Part shown: piece after piece, positions 53,281 through 61,136 of the stretch | How positions within the stretch are numbered: the first letter of the stretch is position 1 | How the letters are laid out: the number at the start of each line of letters is the position of its first letter | NCBI GenBank assembly: GCA_902167325.1 | Contig: LR632930.1 | Span: forward strand, 1,550,001 to 1,614,000 | DNA: 64,000 nucleotides | Reading direction: 5' to 3' | Origin: Chitinophaga pinensis | GTDB lineage: Bacteria > Bacteroidota > Bacteroidia > Chitinophagales > Chitinophagaceae | Notes under the pieces: generated by a model | What the model was told of the DNA's origin: nothing | The model's database searches: none | What the model saw: the letters and a program-made list of their open reading frames with translations, nothing else | Position numbers and translations under genes: made by a program

Positions 53281-54321
53281 TTATGCTTTGTTGGCCAGTT
53301 GTCCGCAGGCAGCGTCAATGTCTTTGCCGCGGCTTCTGCGCAGGCGGGCATTCACGCGGTTTTTGCCGAGGTATTCCATGAAAGCGGCCACTTTCTCTTC
53401 GGAAGGCTTGCGGAATTGTGCTTTATCGATCGGGTTATACTCGATGATATTCACCAGGTCTACAGGCACCTGCCGGTAAATTTTGATCAGTTCGTCGGCA
53501 TCTTTCAGGGAGTCGTTAAAGTCCTTGAAGAGGATATATTCGAAGCTGATTTCGTTTTCGGTGGCTTTGTAGAAGTAGTTGAGGGATTCCACGAGCACTT
53601 TCAGGTTGTTGGAATCGTTGATCGGCATGATCTCGCTGCGTTTCTGATCGTTGGCGGCGTGGAGGGAAAGGGCGAGGTTGAAGCGCACTTTATCATCTCC
53701 CAGCTGTTTGATCATTTTCGCAACGCCGGCGGTGGATACGGTGATCCTTTTGGGGCTCATGGCCAGCCCGTCGGGCGAAGTGATCTTTTCTATGGATTTC
53801 AGGACGTTGGCGTAGTTGAGCAGCGGCTCACCCATACCCATATACACGATATTGGTCAGCTTTTTCCCGGCAGTTTCCATGGATTGCTGATTGATGAGGG
53901 CTACTTCGTCGAAGATCTCATCAAAATCGAGGTTCCTTTTACGGTCCATGAAGCCGGTAGCGCAGAATTTACAGCTGAGGCTGCAGCCTACCTGGGAGCT
54001 TACACAGGCGGTCTGACGGGTGGAAGTGGGGATGAGGACGCCTTCTACGAGGTGCCCGTCGTGCAGTCTGAAGCGGCTTTTAATGGTGCCATCTTCACTG
54101 GTCTGGGTGGCGTCCACTTTTACGGACGGGAAGCTGAATCTTTCTTCCAGGGAAGCCCGGAGGGGTTTGCTCAGGTTGGTCATGGCTTCGAAACCTGGTG
54201 CCTGTTTGGCCCAGATCCACTCATAGACCTGCTGGGCACGGAACGGTTTTTCCCCCATCTCTCCAAATACCGCTTTCAATTGGGGGAGAGTAAGTTCCCT
54301 GATATTTTGCTTCCTCGTCAT
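53281..54321 (-). CDS. rlmN: 23S rRNA (adenine-C2)-methyltransferase RlmN
   Basis: The product is 346 residues from the ATG at 54321 (MTRKQNIRELTLPQL). The radical-SAM cluster motif is VGCSLSCKFC (Cys113, Cys117, Cys120), and the catalytic C-terminal cysteine is in DAACGQLANK (Cys339). It methylates C2 of A2503 in 23S rRNA and A37 in some tRNAs. It opens a run of three RNA-modification genes on the minus strand. It is divergent from the thiolase gene, with about 105 bp between the starts. Confidence 0.97.
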   Translation of the reverse strand: MTRKQNIRELTLPQLKAVFGEMGEKPFRAQQVYEWIWAKQAPGFEAMTNLSKPLRASLEERFSFPSVKVDATQTSEDGTIKSRFRLHDGHLVEGVLIPTSTRQTACVSSQVGCSLSCKFCATGFMDRKRNLDFDEIFDEVALINQQSMETAGKKLTNIVYMGMGEPLLNYANVLKSIEKITSPDGLAMSPKRITVSTAGVAKMIKQLGDDKVRFNLALSLHAANDQKRSEIMPINDSNNLKVLVESLNYFYKATENEISFEYILFKDFNDSLKDADELIKIYRQVPVDLVNIIEYNPIDKAQFRKPSEEKVAAFMEYLGKNRVNARLRRSRGKDIDAACGQLANKA

Positions 54322-54427
54322 CCGGCAAAGGTACGTCCGATTTTCGGATTGGAGAATTGTAGATTCGTTTGTGTAGCTGGTTATCCGGCCCGGAAGACAT
54401 AAATTCGCATTTCTTAACCATTCACCC

Positions 54428-55627
54428 ATGCAAACTGCTTATATAGCGGACGCGGTCCGGAGTCCTATAGGCCGCTATGGTGGCGCTTTAAGCACCGTCC
54501 GGCCCGATGATCTCCTTGCCCTCATGTTGCGCTCGCTCCTGACGCGGAACCCTTCCCTCGACCCCGCGGCTGTGGAAGATGTGATCGCCGGCGCCGCCAA
54601 CCAGGCCGGGGAAGACAATCGCGACGTGGCCCGGATGGCTGCCCTCCTTGCAGGGATGCCCGTTTCCGTTGCCGGTAACACCGTTAACCGCCTCTGCGCC
54701 TCTGGTCTTCAGGCCATTATGGACGCTGCCCGGGCCGTTATGGTTGGGGAAGGAGACGTTTACATGGCCGGCGGCGTAGAGAGCATGACCCGCGCCCCTC
54801 TCGTAATGCCTAAGGCCGACGGGGCCTTCAGCCGCAAAACCGAAATCTACGACTCCACCATCGGCTGGCGCTTCACCAATAAGAAGCTGGCAGACGTGTA
54901 TTACCCCTTCTCCATGGGGGAAACCGCCGAAAACGTAGCCCGCGAATGGAAGATCTCCCGGGAAGATCAGGACCTTTTCGCCTTCGAAAGTCAGAATAAA
55001 TACAGGCAGGCCCTCCTGTCGGGCATCTGGCAGGATGAGATCATTCCTGTGGAGATCACGCCCAACAAGGAAGATAAAGTGGTTTTCTCCAAAGATGAGC
55101 ACCCCCGTGAAACTACCCTCGAGAAGCTGGCGGGACTCCGCCCGGCATTCGCTAAAGACGGGTCGGTAACAGCGGGTAACTCCTCCGGCATTAACGACGG
55201 TGCTTCGGCCGTGCTCATCGTTTCTGAAGCCGCCCTTAAGCGCTTCAACCTCACACCCATTGCCATGATCCGCGGGATGGCCGTTGCCGGGGTAGACCCT
55301 GCCATTATGGGCATAGGTCCCGTTCCGGCCACTGTTAAAGCCCTTACCCGTGCCGGTATCCGTGCTGCTGACCTTGACGCAATAGAGCTGAATGAGGCTT
55401 TCGCTTCCCAGGCGCTGGCCTGCATCCGCGAGCTAAAGCTGGACCCTTCTAAGATTAATCTGAACGGTGGCTCCATCGCCATAGGCCATCCGCTGGGCTG
55501 CAGCGGTGCCCGCATCACCACCACCCTTTTGCACGAAATGAAGCGCCGCGCCGGTGTTAAGTACGGCCTCGCTACCATGTGCGTAGGCGTAGGGCAGGGT
55601 GCAGCTGTTGTTTATGAGAAAGTATAG
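54428..55627 (+). CDS. acetyl-CoA C-acyltransferase (thiolase)
   Basis: The product is 399 residues. The acylated cysteine is in NRLCASGLQAI (Cys90). NEAFASQALA, GGSIAIGHPLGCSGAR and the terminal CVGVGQGAAVVYE (Cys385) complete the thiolase active site. It is close to the PcaF/PaaJ 3-oxoadipyl-CoA thiolase and FadA types. Reaction: cleavage of 3-oxoacyl-CoA with CoA to acetyl-CoA and a shortened acyl-CoA, or the reverse. No other beta-oxidation or aromatic pathway genes are nearby, so the exact role is open. Confidence 0.92.
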   Translation: MQTAYIADAVRSPIGRYGGALSTVRPDDLLALMLRSLLTRNPSLDPAAVEDVIAGAANQAGEDNRDVARMAALLAGMPVSVAGNTVNRLCASGLQAIMDAARAVMVGEGDVYMAGGVESMTRAPLVMPKADGAFSRKTEIYDSTIGWRFTNKKLADVYYPFSMGETAENVAREWKISREDQDLFAFESQNKYRQALLSGIWQDEIIPVEITPNKEDKVVFSKDEHPRETTLEKLAGLRPAFAKDGSVTAGNSSGINDGASAVLIVSEAALKRFNLTPIAMIRGMAVAGVDPAIMGIGPVPATVKALTRAGIRAADLDAIELNEAFASQALACIRELKLDPSKINLNGGSIAIGHPLGCSGARITTTLLHEMKRRAGVKYGLATMCVGVGQGAAVVYEKV

Positions 55628-55662
55628 CTCCGGAACATCCGGGCTACTCCCCATACCCGGTC

Positions 55663-55688
55663 CTGCCGGCACTCCAATCCGGCAGGGC
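55663..55688 (+). other. hairpin between the thiolase and EamA genes
   Basis: CCTGCCGG and CCGGCAGG pair around a nine-base loop in the 75-bp gap. No T run follows, so it is more likely a processing or spacer hairpin than a terminator. Confidence 0.45.
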
Positions 55689-55701
55689 CATTATTTGAAC
55701 C

Positions 55702-56601
55702 ATGAACAGGTCTAATTACGCCCTTGGCTACGCCATGGCCCTTATGGGTGCCATGATGTTCAGCGCAAAGGCCATCTACGTAAAGCTCATCTACCGTGTG
55801 GAAGCCATAGATGCCATTTCGATGCTGGCGCTGCGTATGGCTTTTTCCCTCCCTTTTTACATCGCTACGGCCATCTACCTCTACCGGCGTACAGACAATG
55901 TGAAGCTGACCCCCAAACAATGGGGATGGGTTGCGGCCCTGGGATTGCTGGGGTATTATATCAGCAGCCTGCTCGACTTTATGGGACTGGCTTATATTTC
56001 TGCCGGCCTCGAACGGCTCATCCTTTTCCTCTACCCCACCTTTGCCCTGCTCATAGGAGCCATTGCCTTCAAGCGGAAGGTTACCCGTACGCAAATGATA
56101 GCACTGAGCATTGCTTATGCCGGTATGCTGGTGGTGTTTGTGGGAGATGTGCAGCAGGACTGGAACCCGGGAATGATAACAGGGTGTTTACTGGTACTGG
56201 GCTGCGCCGTTACTTATGCATTTTACATTGTGGGTGGCGGTGAGGTGATCCCGAAAGTGGGATCGGTGAAGTTTACGGCCTATGCGCTGTGCTTCGCGTC
56301 TGTAGGCATATTCGCGCAATACTTCGTGACCCATGGGGTGGAGGTGCGGCATTTCAGCGGGGAAACCTACTGGCTGTGCTTTCAGATGGCCATTGTATCT
56401 ACCGTTATTCCAACTTTCCTCACCAGTGAAGGCATCCGGAAGATAGGATCGGGTAATACGGCGATCGTAACAAGCATTGGGCCGGTGGCAACAATTGTGC
56501 AGGCGTATATTTTTCTGGGAGAGCCGGTCACCTGGGAACAGCTGGCAGGTACTGCACTGGTGCTGATGGGGGTATTGATGATCGGGAGGAAGGGGAAATA
56601 A
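55702..56601 (+). CDS. EamA/DMT-family transporter
   Basis: The product is 299 residues with about ten membrane spans in two EamA repeats. The first starts YALGYAMALMGAMMFSAKAIYVKLIY and the second lies after residue 150 (GCLLVLGCAVTYAFYIVGGG). The late PVATIVQAYIFLGEPVTWEQ and LAGTALVLMGVLMIG are typical of the family. Members move metabolites such as amino acids across the inner membrane; the substrate is unknown. It lies 75 bp after the thiolase gene in the same direction. Confidence 0.9.
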   Translation: MNRSNYALGYAMALMGAMMFSAKAIYVKLIYRVEAIDAISMLALRMAFSLPFYIATAIYLYRRTDNVKLTPKQWGWVAALGLLGYYISSLLDFMGLAYISAGLERLILFLYPTFALLIGAIAFKRKVTRTQMIALSIAYAGMLVVFVGDVQQDWNPGMITGCLLVLGCAVTYAFYIVGGGEVIPKVGSVKFTAYALCFASVGIFAQYFVTHGVEVRHFSGETYWLCFQMAIVSTVIPTFLTSEGIRKIGSGNTAIVTSIGPVATIVQAYIFLGEPVTWEQLAGTALVLMGVLMIGRKGK

Positions 56602-56639
56602 AAAAAAACGAGCGGTAGACTTACATCTTACCGCCCGTT
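56600..56639 (-). terminator. terminator of the ECF sigma factor gene
   Basis: AACGAGCGGTA (56607-56617) pairs with TACCGCCCGTT (56629-56639) with one mismatch. On the minus strand a run of eight T follows. It lies 23 bp after the sigma factor stop. Confidence 0.8.
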
Positions 56640-56661
56640 CATGGCAAGCAAAAAAAGGGCA

Positions 56662-57243
56662 TTACAAACAAATCTGCTTTTCCGTCATCATCTTCCGGAG
56701 ATTGATCAGTCCGTACCGCATACGGCCAAGGGCGGTGTTGATACTCACCTGCGTGAGGTCCGCTATCTCCTTGAAGCTGAGGTCCGCATAATGGCGGAGG
56801 ATAATTACTTCGCGCTGTTCTTCGGGCAGGAGGTCGAGCATGCGGCGCACATTATGGTGGCTTTGCCGCGTCATCATCGCCTCTTCGGCACTGGGTTCAC
56901 TGAAGTTCAGCACATTGAAAATATCTTTATCGTCGCCGGTTTTGATGACCGGGGTACGTTTAACTTTCCTGAAATGGTCTACACAAAGGTTGTGCCCTAT
57001 GCGCATGGCCCAGGGTAAGAACTTCCCTTTCTCAGTATATCGTTCTGCACGGATGGTATCAATGATCTTGATGAAGGTGTCCTGAAAGATATCCTCAGCA
57101 AGGAAAGTGTCTTTTACGAGCAATACGATGGAAGTGAAAAGTTTGTCCTTATGACGGTAAACCAACTCTTCCAGAGCAGAAGAATGGCCTTTTTTAAACA
57201 GCGTGATGAGTTGCTCATCGTTCAGCTTGTACATTACTTGCAT
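56662..57243 (-). CDS. ECF-type RNA polymerase sigma-70 factor
   Basis: The product is 193 residues (an alternative ATG lies three codons in). Region 2 contains LAEDIFQDTFIKIIDTI and the following FLPWAMRIGHNLCVDHFRK. Region 4 is LLPEEQREVIILRHYADLSFKEIADLTQVSINTALGRM in two adjoining parts, with a clear helix-turn-helix. No anti-sigma factor gene is adjacent, so control is not of the usual FecIR or sigma/anti-sigma pair type. It is divergent from uvrA with about 220 bp between starts. The regulon is unknown. Confidence 0.92.
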   Translation of the reverse strand: MQVMYKLNDEQLITLFKKGHSSALEELVYRHKDKLFTSIVLLVKDTFLAEDIFQDTFIKIIDTIRAERYTEKGKFLPWAMRIGHNLCVDHFRKVKRTPVIKTGDDKDIFNVLNFSEPSAEEAMMTRQSHHNVRRMLDLLPEEQREVIILRHYADLSFKEIADLTQVSINTALGRMRYGLINLRKMMTEKQICL

Positions 57244-57446
57244 ATACGTCTACCAATAGCGGTTAGTAAATAGTACGGACTTAATCGTCAGTAGGTTGTT
57301 TAGTAGCGTAAAAGTTGAGCTATAATGTACTGTTTAAGTGATTGAATTTGTAACCGGGATTATCAGGTATAAGAAGTCGGTCAATGCAAATATAACGGAA
57401 TAGTTGAATAAAACAACAAGCTTCCTGTAAAATAACCGTTAATGCG

Positions 57447-57454
57447 TACATTTG
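57447..57454 (+). promoter_or_regulatory. -7 box just upstream of the uvrA start
   Basis: TACATTTG matches TAnnTTTG exactly. It lies inside the codons that would follow an ATG at 57442, so that ATG cannot be the start if this box is used. The next ATG is at 57463, which would give an almost leaderless transcript. No TTG lies at the standard distance upstream. Confidence 0.4.
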
Positions 57455-57462
57455 TAATCCTT

Positions 57463-60267
57463 ATGTGCGCAAAAGTAAAATCCAAGGAAAAAACCATTGA
57501 ACGTGAACCAGTTATAGCTCCTGATCATATCTACATTAAGGGGGCGAGGGTGCATAATCTCAAAAATGTCAGTGTTTCCATACCAAGGAAGCAGCTGGTG
57601 GTAGTAACCGGCGTAAGCGGCTCGGGAAAGTCGAGCCTCACGATGGATACCCTCTATGCCGAAGGCCAGCGCCGATACGCGGAAAGCCTCAGTGCATACG
57701 CACGCCAGTTCCTCATGCGGATGAACAAACCCGACGTGGATTACATCAAAGGCATCTGTCCCGCCATCGCCATCGAGCAAAAAGTGGTAACGCGCACGCC
57801 CCGTTCCACCGTAGGCTCCATGACGGAGATCTACGACTACCTGCGCCTCCTCTTTTCCCGCGCCGGCCAAACCTTTTCCCCCGTATCCGGCCAACTCGTG
57901 AAGAAACACGAAGTAGCCGACGTGGTGGATTATATCTCCAAACTCCCGCACGGCGCCAAAGTTCAGATCCTGGTTCCCTTCCGCCAGCATGCCAACCGCA
58001 AGCCGCTGGAAGAACTGAATATACTCATGCAGAAAGGCTTCTCCAGGCTCTATACCGGCGGCTCACTCGTCAGGATAGAAGAACTGCTGGAACAGAAAGC
58101 CCCTGCCATAACCCCCGATACCTATGTACTCATCGACCGTATCGTGGTGAAGAATTTCGAAGAAGACGATAAACACCGCATCGCAGACTCCGTGCAAACC
58201 TCCTTCTACGAAAGCGAAGGCGACTGTACCCTGGAAGTCGATGGTAAGCTGGGACCCGTTTTCTCCAACCGCTTTGAGCTGGACGGTATCCAGTTCGAAG
58301 AACCCGTTCCCAACCTCTTTTCCTTCAACAACCCCTTCGGCGCATGCCCATCCTGCGAAGGCTTCGGCCAGGTGCTGGGCATCGACCGCGACCTCGTGAT
58401 ACCCGACAAACGCCTCAGCGTTTTCGAAGGTGCCGTGGCACCGTGGAGGGGGGAGAAGATGGGCGAGTATAAGGAAGCACTCATCAAGGCAGCACGCAAG
58501 TTCAACTTCCCCGTGCATAAGCCGGTATCTGACCTTACGGATGAACAAATTGAGCTGCTGTGGACCGGCAATGAGCACTTCTACGGTATCAACGAGTTCT
58601 TCAAAATGGTAGAGCAAAACCTCTACAAAGTGCAATACCGCGTAATGCAGGCCCGTTACCGCGGCCGCACCATATGCCCCACCTGCCACGGCGCCCGCCT
58701 CCGTAAGGAAGCTACCTACGTGAAAGTAGCAGGCTCCGGCATTTCGGAGCTGGTAGATATGCCCGTGGAAAAACTGAAAGTATGGTTCGATAATCTCGAA
58801 CTCAGCGAATACCAGCAGCAGGTGGCCAAAAGGATCCTCATTGAGATCAATCACCGTCTCAAAACCCTGCTGGATGTAGGCCTGGGCTACCTCACGCTGA
58901 ACCGTGTGGCCAATACCCTTTCCGGTGGCGAAAGTCAGCGTATCCAGCTCACACGCACCCTTGGCAGCAACCTCACCAATTCCCTTTATATCCTCGACGA
59001 GCCAAGCATCGGGCTGCATGCCCGTGATACGCACCGCCTCATCCGCGTGCTGCACGAACTGAGAGATCTCGGGAATACCGTGGTAGTGGTAGAACACGAT
59101 GAGCAGATGATGGAGAAAGCCGATTACATCATCGATATGGGGCCGCTGGCCAGCCATCTCGGTGGCGAAGTCATCTTCGAAGGCACTTATCCCGCCATTC
59201 TGAAAGACGATAATAGTCTTACCGGTAAATACCTCAGCGGGCAATACCGCATCGAACCGCCCGCACATGTCCGGAAGTGGAAACGCTCCGTTGTACTGGA
59301 AGGATGCCGGCAGAATAACCTGAAGAACGTGGATGCGGAATTTCCGCTGGGCGTGTTCACCGTAGTGAGCGGCGTATCCGGCTCGGGAAAAACCACGCTG
59401 GTGAAGCAGATCCTCTACCCCGCGCTGATGAAGCTGAAAGGTGAGTTTACCGACCGCGTAGGCCAGCACCGTGTCATGAAAGGTGACCTGGATTACATCA
59501 CCCAGATCGAGATGGTAGACCAGAACCCCATCGGTAAATCCAGCCGTTCCAACCCCGTAACTTACATCAAAGCATACGACGAAATACGTGACCTGTTCGC
59601 AAAGCAGCCGCTGAGTAAAATGCGCGGCTTCCAGCCCAAACATTTCTCGTTTAACGTTGACGGCGGCCGCTGCGATACCTGTAAAGGTGAAGGCGAAGTG
59701 ATCGTGGAAATGCAGTTTCTCGCAGATGTACACCTTACCTGCGAAACCTGCGGTGGTAAACGCTTTAAGGACGAAGTACTCGAAGTTCAATACAAAGGCA
59801 AAAACATATTCGATATCCTCGAACTGGGGGTAGATGAAGCCATCGAATTTTTCCGCGACGAGAAAGATGTGATCACCAGAATCAAACCGCTCAGCGATGT
59901 GGGATTGGGATACGTGAAGCTTGGGCAGTCGAGCGATACGCTTTCGGGCGGTGAAGCACAGCGTGTGAAACTGGCATCTTTCCTCGGAAAGGGCAAGGCG
60001 CAGGGCCACATCCTCTTCATATTCGACGAGCCTACCACCGGTCTGCACTTCCATGATATCAAAAAGCTGCTGGATTCGTTCAACGCACTCATCGATCAGG
60101 GGCATACCGTACTGGTGATCGAGCATAACCTCGATGTGATCCGCTCGGCCGACTGGGTGATTGACCTGGGACCTGAAGGCGGCGAAGGCGGAGGAACGCT
60201 CCTCTATGCCGGGGTGCCCGATGGACTGAAGAAAGTCAAAGAAAGCTACACAGGGAAGTTCCTGTAA
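57463..60267 (+). CDS. uvrA: excinuclease ABC subunit A
   Basis: The product is 934 residues from the ATG at 57463 (MCAKVKSKEKTIE), within the normal range. The family start DHIYIKGARVHNLKNVSVSIPRKQ is present. Two ABC ATPase halves have Walker A GVSGSGKSS and GVSGSGKTT, signatures LSGGESQRIQL and LSGGEAQRVKLA, and zinc-finger cysteine pairs (CPSCEGFG, CPTCHGAR, CDTCKGEGE, CETCGG). It detects bulky DNA damage with UvrB in nucleotide excision repair. A strong terminator follows. Confidence 0.96.
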   Translation: MCAKVKSKEKTIEREPVIAPDHIYIKGARVHNLKNVSVSIPRKQLVVVTGVSGSGKSSLTMDTLYAEGQRRYAESLSAYARQFLMRMNKPDVDYIKGICPAIAIEQKVVTRTPRSTVGSMTEIYDYLRLLFSRAGQTFSPVSGQLVKKHEVADVVDYISKLPHGAKVQILVPFRQHANRKPLEELNILMQKGFSRLYTGGSLVRIEELLEQKAPAITPDTYVLIDRIVVKNFEEDDKHRIADSVQTSFYESEGDCTLEVDGKLGPVFSNRFELDGIQFEEPVPNLFSFNNPFGACPSCEGFGQVLGIDRDLVIPDKRLSVFEGAVAPWRGEKMGEYKEALIKAARKFNFPVHKPVSDLTDEQIELLWTGNEHFYGINEFFKMVEQNLYKVQYRVMQARYRGRTICPTCHGARLRKEATYVKVAGSGISELVDMPVEKLKVWFDNLELSEYQQQVAKRILIEINHRLKTLLDVGLGYLTLNRVANTLSGGESQRIQLTRTLGSNLTNSLYILDEPSIGLHARDTHRLIRVLHELRDLGNTVVVVEHDEQMMEKADYIIDMGPLASHLGGEVIFEGTYPAILKDDNSLTGKYLSGQYRIEPPAHVRKWKRSVVLEGCRQNNLKNVDAEFPLGVFTVVSGVSGSGKTTLVKQILYPALMKLKGEFTDRVGQHRVMKGDLDYITQIEMVDQNPIGKSSRSNPVTYIKAYDEIRDLFAKQPLSKMRGFQPKHFSFNVDGGRCDTCKGEGEVIVEMQFLADVHLTCETCGGKRFKDEVLEVQYKGKNIFDILELGVDEAIEFFRDEKDVITRIKPLSDVGLGYVKLGQSSDTLSGGEAQRVKLASFLGKGKAQGHILFIFDEPTTGLHFHDIKKLLDSFNALIDQGHTVLVIEHNLDVIRSADWVIDLGPEGGEGGGTLLYAGVPDGLKKVKESYTGKFL

Positions 60268-60283
60268 GCAATATCATATTCGT

Positions 60284-60318
60284 GAAAAGGCCGGTTGAAT
60301 ACTCAACCGGCCTTTTCT
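60284..60318 (+). terminator. terminator of uvrA
   Basis: Perfect 15-bp stem GAAAAGGCCGGTTGA (60284-60298) with TCAACCGGCCTTTTC (60303-60317), loop ATAC. Confidence 0.9.
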
Positions 60319-60349
60319 GTTAATATCATATCGGAATCTGGGTAATGTT

Positions 60350-60437
60350 CCTTCAGTCAACCTTCAGTGATCCTTCAGTCATCCCCCAGGGAAGCACCCC
60401 TTTCACTGAAGGTTGACTGAAGGATCACTGAAGGATG
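60350..60437. repeat. 11-bp-period inverted array E (CCTTCAGTGAT type)
   Basis: Eight 11-bp units. Three left units at 60350, 60361 and 60372 are CCTTCAGTCAA, CCTTCAGTGAT, CCTTCAGTCAT. Two middle units (60383, 60394) are diverged. Three right units at 60405, 60416 and 60427 are ACTGAAGGTTG, ACTGAAGGATC, ACTGAAGGATG, the reverse complement of the left type. The whole forms an imperfect inverted repeat of about 33-bp arms. Positions 60416-60438 are identical, in reverse complement, to 4065-4087. Confidence 0.85.
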
Positions 60438-60518
60438 GTAGTTTAAATGATTGATAATGAGTAATTTGTGAAATGCCCTAAAATAGGAGGGAAACGACGA
60501 TTCTGATGGTAAATTATC

Positions 60519-60548
60519 AAAAAAAAGCCCCGGTTTATAAGCCGGGGC
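60519..60548 (-). terminator. terminator of the DUF4293 gene
   Basis: GCCCCGG (60527-60533) pairs with CCGGGGC (60542-60548). On the minus strand eight T follow. It lies 24 bp after the stop. Confidence 0.9.
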
Positions 60549-60571
60549 GAAATGATATATGGGGAGCCTTA

Positions 60572-61021
60572 TTAACGGAGGCGGTCCAGCGATTTGATGA
60601 GTTTCTGATCTTTATAGATTCCACGGGCGGCCAGAAAAAGGAGTACAATCATTACCACGGGCAGGAATGCGGGGATGAGGTAAGAGCCGCGGAGACTTAC
60701 AGCCCCTTCGGCGCTCAGTTTCTGGGCACTTTCCTGTATTTTGAGATAGATAAGCGCCAGGATGCCTATGGAAAGGAGGATGTTTACCACCGTAAGGCGG
60801 AACTGCAGCTGGCGGTTCTTATAGAGAAAAATACAGCCAACAGACAGGAGGATGCCTATGATCAGTACAATAAACACCATGTAATTGGATGTAGCGTTAA
60901 ACGTATCCACACCGGCAACGTTCCCTTTCGTATAGGTGGCTTTCCAGAGATCGAAGCGGGCAACAGCGACGCCGGCCAGGGCGGCGAGGAGGAGATAAAG
61001 GCTTTGTATGCGTTGTATCAT
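60572..61021 (-). CDS. DUF4293 membrane protein
   Basis: The product is 149 residues. It begins MIQRIQSLYLLLAALAGVAV, the defining start of the DUF4293 family, and has four hydrophobic spans with a short periplasmic loop after the first. The family is restricted to Bacteroidota and has no known function. The gene is monocistronic, divergent from maeB and convergent with uvrA. Confidence 0.88.
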   Translation of the reverse strand: MIQRIQSLYLLLAALAGVAVARFDLWKATYTKGNVAGVDTFNATSNYMVFIVLIIGILLSVGCIFLYKNRQLQFRLTVVNILLSIGILALIYLKIQESAQKLSAEGAVSLRGSYLIPAFLPVVMIVLLFLAARGIYKDQKLIKSLDRLR

Positions 61022-61136
61022 ATTAAATACGAATGTTTAACAGGGTAAAAGTAAGCAATTTTAACCAACAATGGGGAGGCATTTCAAGCCCGTTCGGCGC
61101 GAAGTCCGTATATTGCAGCCCCAATTACAATCTTAT

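Larger units (their letters stand above)
60268..60571. other. noncoding region between convergent uvrA and DUF4293 genes
   Basis: It holds the uvrA terminator (60284-60318), a long inverted 11-bp repeat array (60350-60437), and the DUF4293 terminator (60519-60548). About 75 bp of AT-rich sequence separates the array from the latter. No gene is seen. Confidence 0.8.

Noticed and set aside
58063..60126. A 687-codon minus-strand frame antisense to uvrA
   Set aside because: The plus strand encodes all UvrA motifs throughout; the antisense frame has no recognisable domain.
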